Below, piece after piece: positions 6,755 through 7,547 of a DNA stretch of 7,547 bases. Both the position numbers and the translations under genes were made by a program. Within the stretch, counting starts at the first letter, position 1; each line of letters begins with the position of its first letter. Location: the NCBI GenBank assembly GCA_021839785.1, contig JAKCAB010000759.1, forward strand, positions 1 through 7,547, given 5' to 3'. The notes beneath the pieces are model-generated. The model was not told the DNA's origin and did not search any database. It saw only the letters and a program-made list of their open reading frames with translations. The DNA is from a bacterium. GTDB taxonomy: Bacteria; Verrucomicrobiota; Verrucomicrobiae; Limisphaerales; J093.

Positions 6755-7547
6755 GTGCACCGGGATCCAGCTCGCCGACTCCCCGGCTGGCGACCGACTT
6801 TAACGTGGTCGTGGTCGGCGGTGGCGCGGCCGGACTCTTTGCCGCCATTGCCTGCGCCGAAGCCGCGCCGGGTCGGCGGATTGTCGTGCTCGAAAAGGGC
6901 CCCGAGTTTCTCGCCAAGGTGCGCATCTCCGGCGGCGGACGCTGCAACGTCACGCACGCCTGTTTCGATCCGCGCGAACTCGCGGAGCGCTATCCGCGCG
7001 GCGGCCGGGCCTTGATCGGGCCGTTCCAGCGTTTTCAGCCGCGCGATACCGTGGCCTGGTTCGGCGCCCGCGGTGTGTCGCTCAAGACTGAGCGCGACGG
7101 CCGGATGTTTCCCGTGACCGATTCCTCGCGAACCATTGTTGAATGCCTGCTCACCGCCGCGCGCCAGGCCGGCGTGGGGCTGCGGTCGAACACCGGCGTC
7201 GATGGGGTCGTGCGCGGCGAGGACGGCCGGTTCGCCCTGAATTTGCCGCGCGGCGAAACGCTGGTCTGCGACAGGGTGCTGCTGGCCACCGGCGGATGCC
7301 GCGCGCCCGCCGCCGGACGGCTGGCCGAAATGCTCGGCCACACGCTGGTGCCGCCGGTGCCTTCCTTGTTCGCCTTCAACATCGACCTGCCGTGGCTGCG
7401 CGCGTTGGCGGGCGTTTCGGTGGAAGCGGTCGAGGTAGGCGTGCCGGGAACCCGTTTGCGCAAGCGCGGGCCGTTGCTCTTCACTCACTGGGGCGTGAGC
7501 GGCCCCGCCATCTTGAGACTCTCCGCCTGGGGCGCGCGGATTCTGCA
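6751..7547 (+). CDS. HI0933/YhiN/BaiN-family FAD-dependent oxidoreductase, C-terminus missing
   Basis: Flavoprotein of the HI0933 (YhiN/BaiN-like) family, cytoplasmic FAD/NAD(P)-binding proteins whose reaction is mostly unknown; members near bile-acid genes have been proposed to act as reductases. The frame is open for 265 codons to the right edge; about 130-150 residues are probably missing. The GTG at 6751 is the only sensible start before the FAD fold and overlaps the uup stop as GTGA; GGTGGG nine bases upstream is at best a weak ribosome site. VVVVGGGAAG at 19-28 is the dinucleotide-binding loop, and E48 in VVLEKG is the usual ribose-binding acid. VRISGGGRCNVTH (57-69) and LFTHWGVSGPAIL (243-255) are family signatures, and LLATGG (177-182) is the second FAD contact. 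Residues 2-16 are a low-complexity leader (Ser/Pro/Thr-rich). Probably translationally coupled to uup. Confidence 0.92.
   Translation, partial: MSAPGSSSPTPRLATDFNVVVVGGGAAGLFAAIACAEAAPGRRIVVLEKGPEFLAKVRISGGGRCNVTHACFDPRELAERYPRGGRALIGPFQRFQPRDTVAWFGARGVSLKTERDGRMFPVTDSSRTIVECLLTAARQAGVGLRSNTGVDGVVRGEDGRFALNLPRGETLVCDRVLLATGGCRAPAAGRLAEMLGHTLVPPVPSLFAFNIDLPWLRALAGVSVEAVEVGVPGTRLRKRGPLLFTHWGVSGPAILRLSAWGARIL

Noticed and set aside
4868..6760. A 630-codon minus-strand frame almost exactly antisense to uup.
   Set aside because: It is the codon-bias mirror of uup, with no recognisable motifs. The near-identical length only reflects the open frame of uup.

Overview
The window is GC-rich and densely coding. 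It holds four protein genes, two of them cut by the window edges. I see no RNA gene, mobile element or CRISPR array. The gene mix suggests a free-living bacterium of the Verrucomicrobiota/Planctomycetota type: large secreted glycoside hydrolases, long open antisense frames typical of high GC, and no Shine-Dalgarno sequence before three of the four starts. This assignment is an inference from style, not from a marker gene.

Left part (1-2454, minus strand): a secreted glycoside hydrolase family 38 (alpha-mannosidase type) enzyme. Its frame is open for 818 codons and runs off the left edge, so its C-terminus is missing. The middle gap (2455-2735) is a divergent control region with an AT-rich core and a strong palindrome. 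Next (2736-4766, plus strand) is a secreted family 51 alpha-L-arabinofuranosidase with an inserted carbohydrate-binding-like module. The two divergent enzymes look like a small glycan-degradation locus that could be controlled together from the shared gap.

Right part: after a 98-base gap with weak hairpins comes uup (4865-6754), an ABC-F ATPase with two complete nucleotide-binding domains and a Uup-type C-terminal extension. It overlaps by four bases (GTGA) the start of a HI0933/YhiN/BaiN-family FAD flavoprotein (6751 to beyond the right edge). This is a housekeeping-type operon, apparently unrelated to the sugar enzymes.

I found no convincing new system. The observation most worth a second look is the palindromic operator-like cluster between the two divergent glycoside hydrolase genes.
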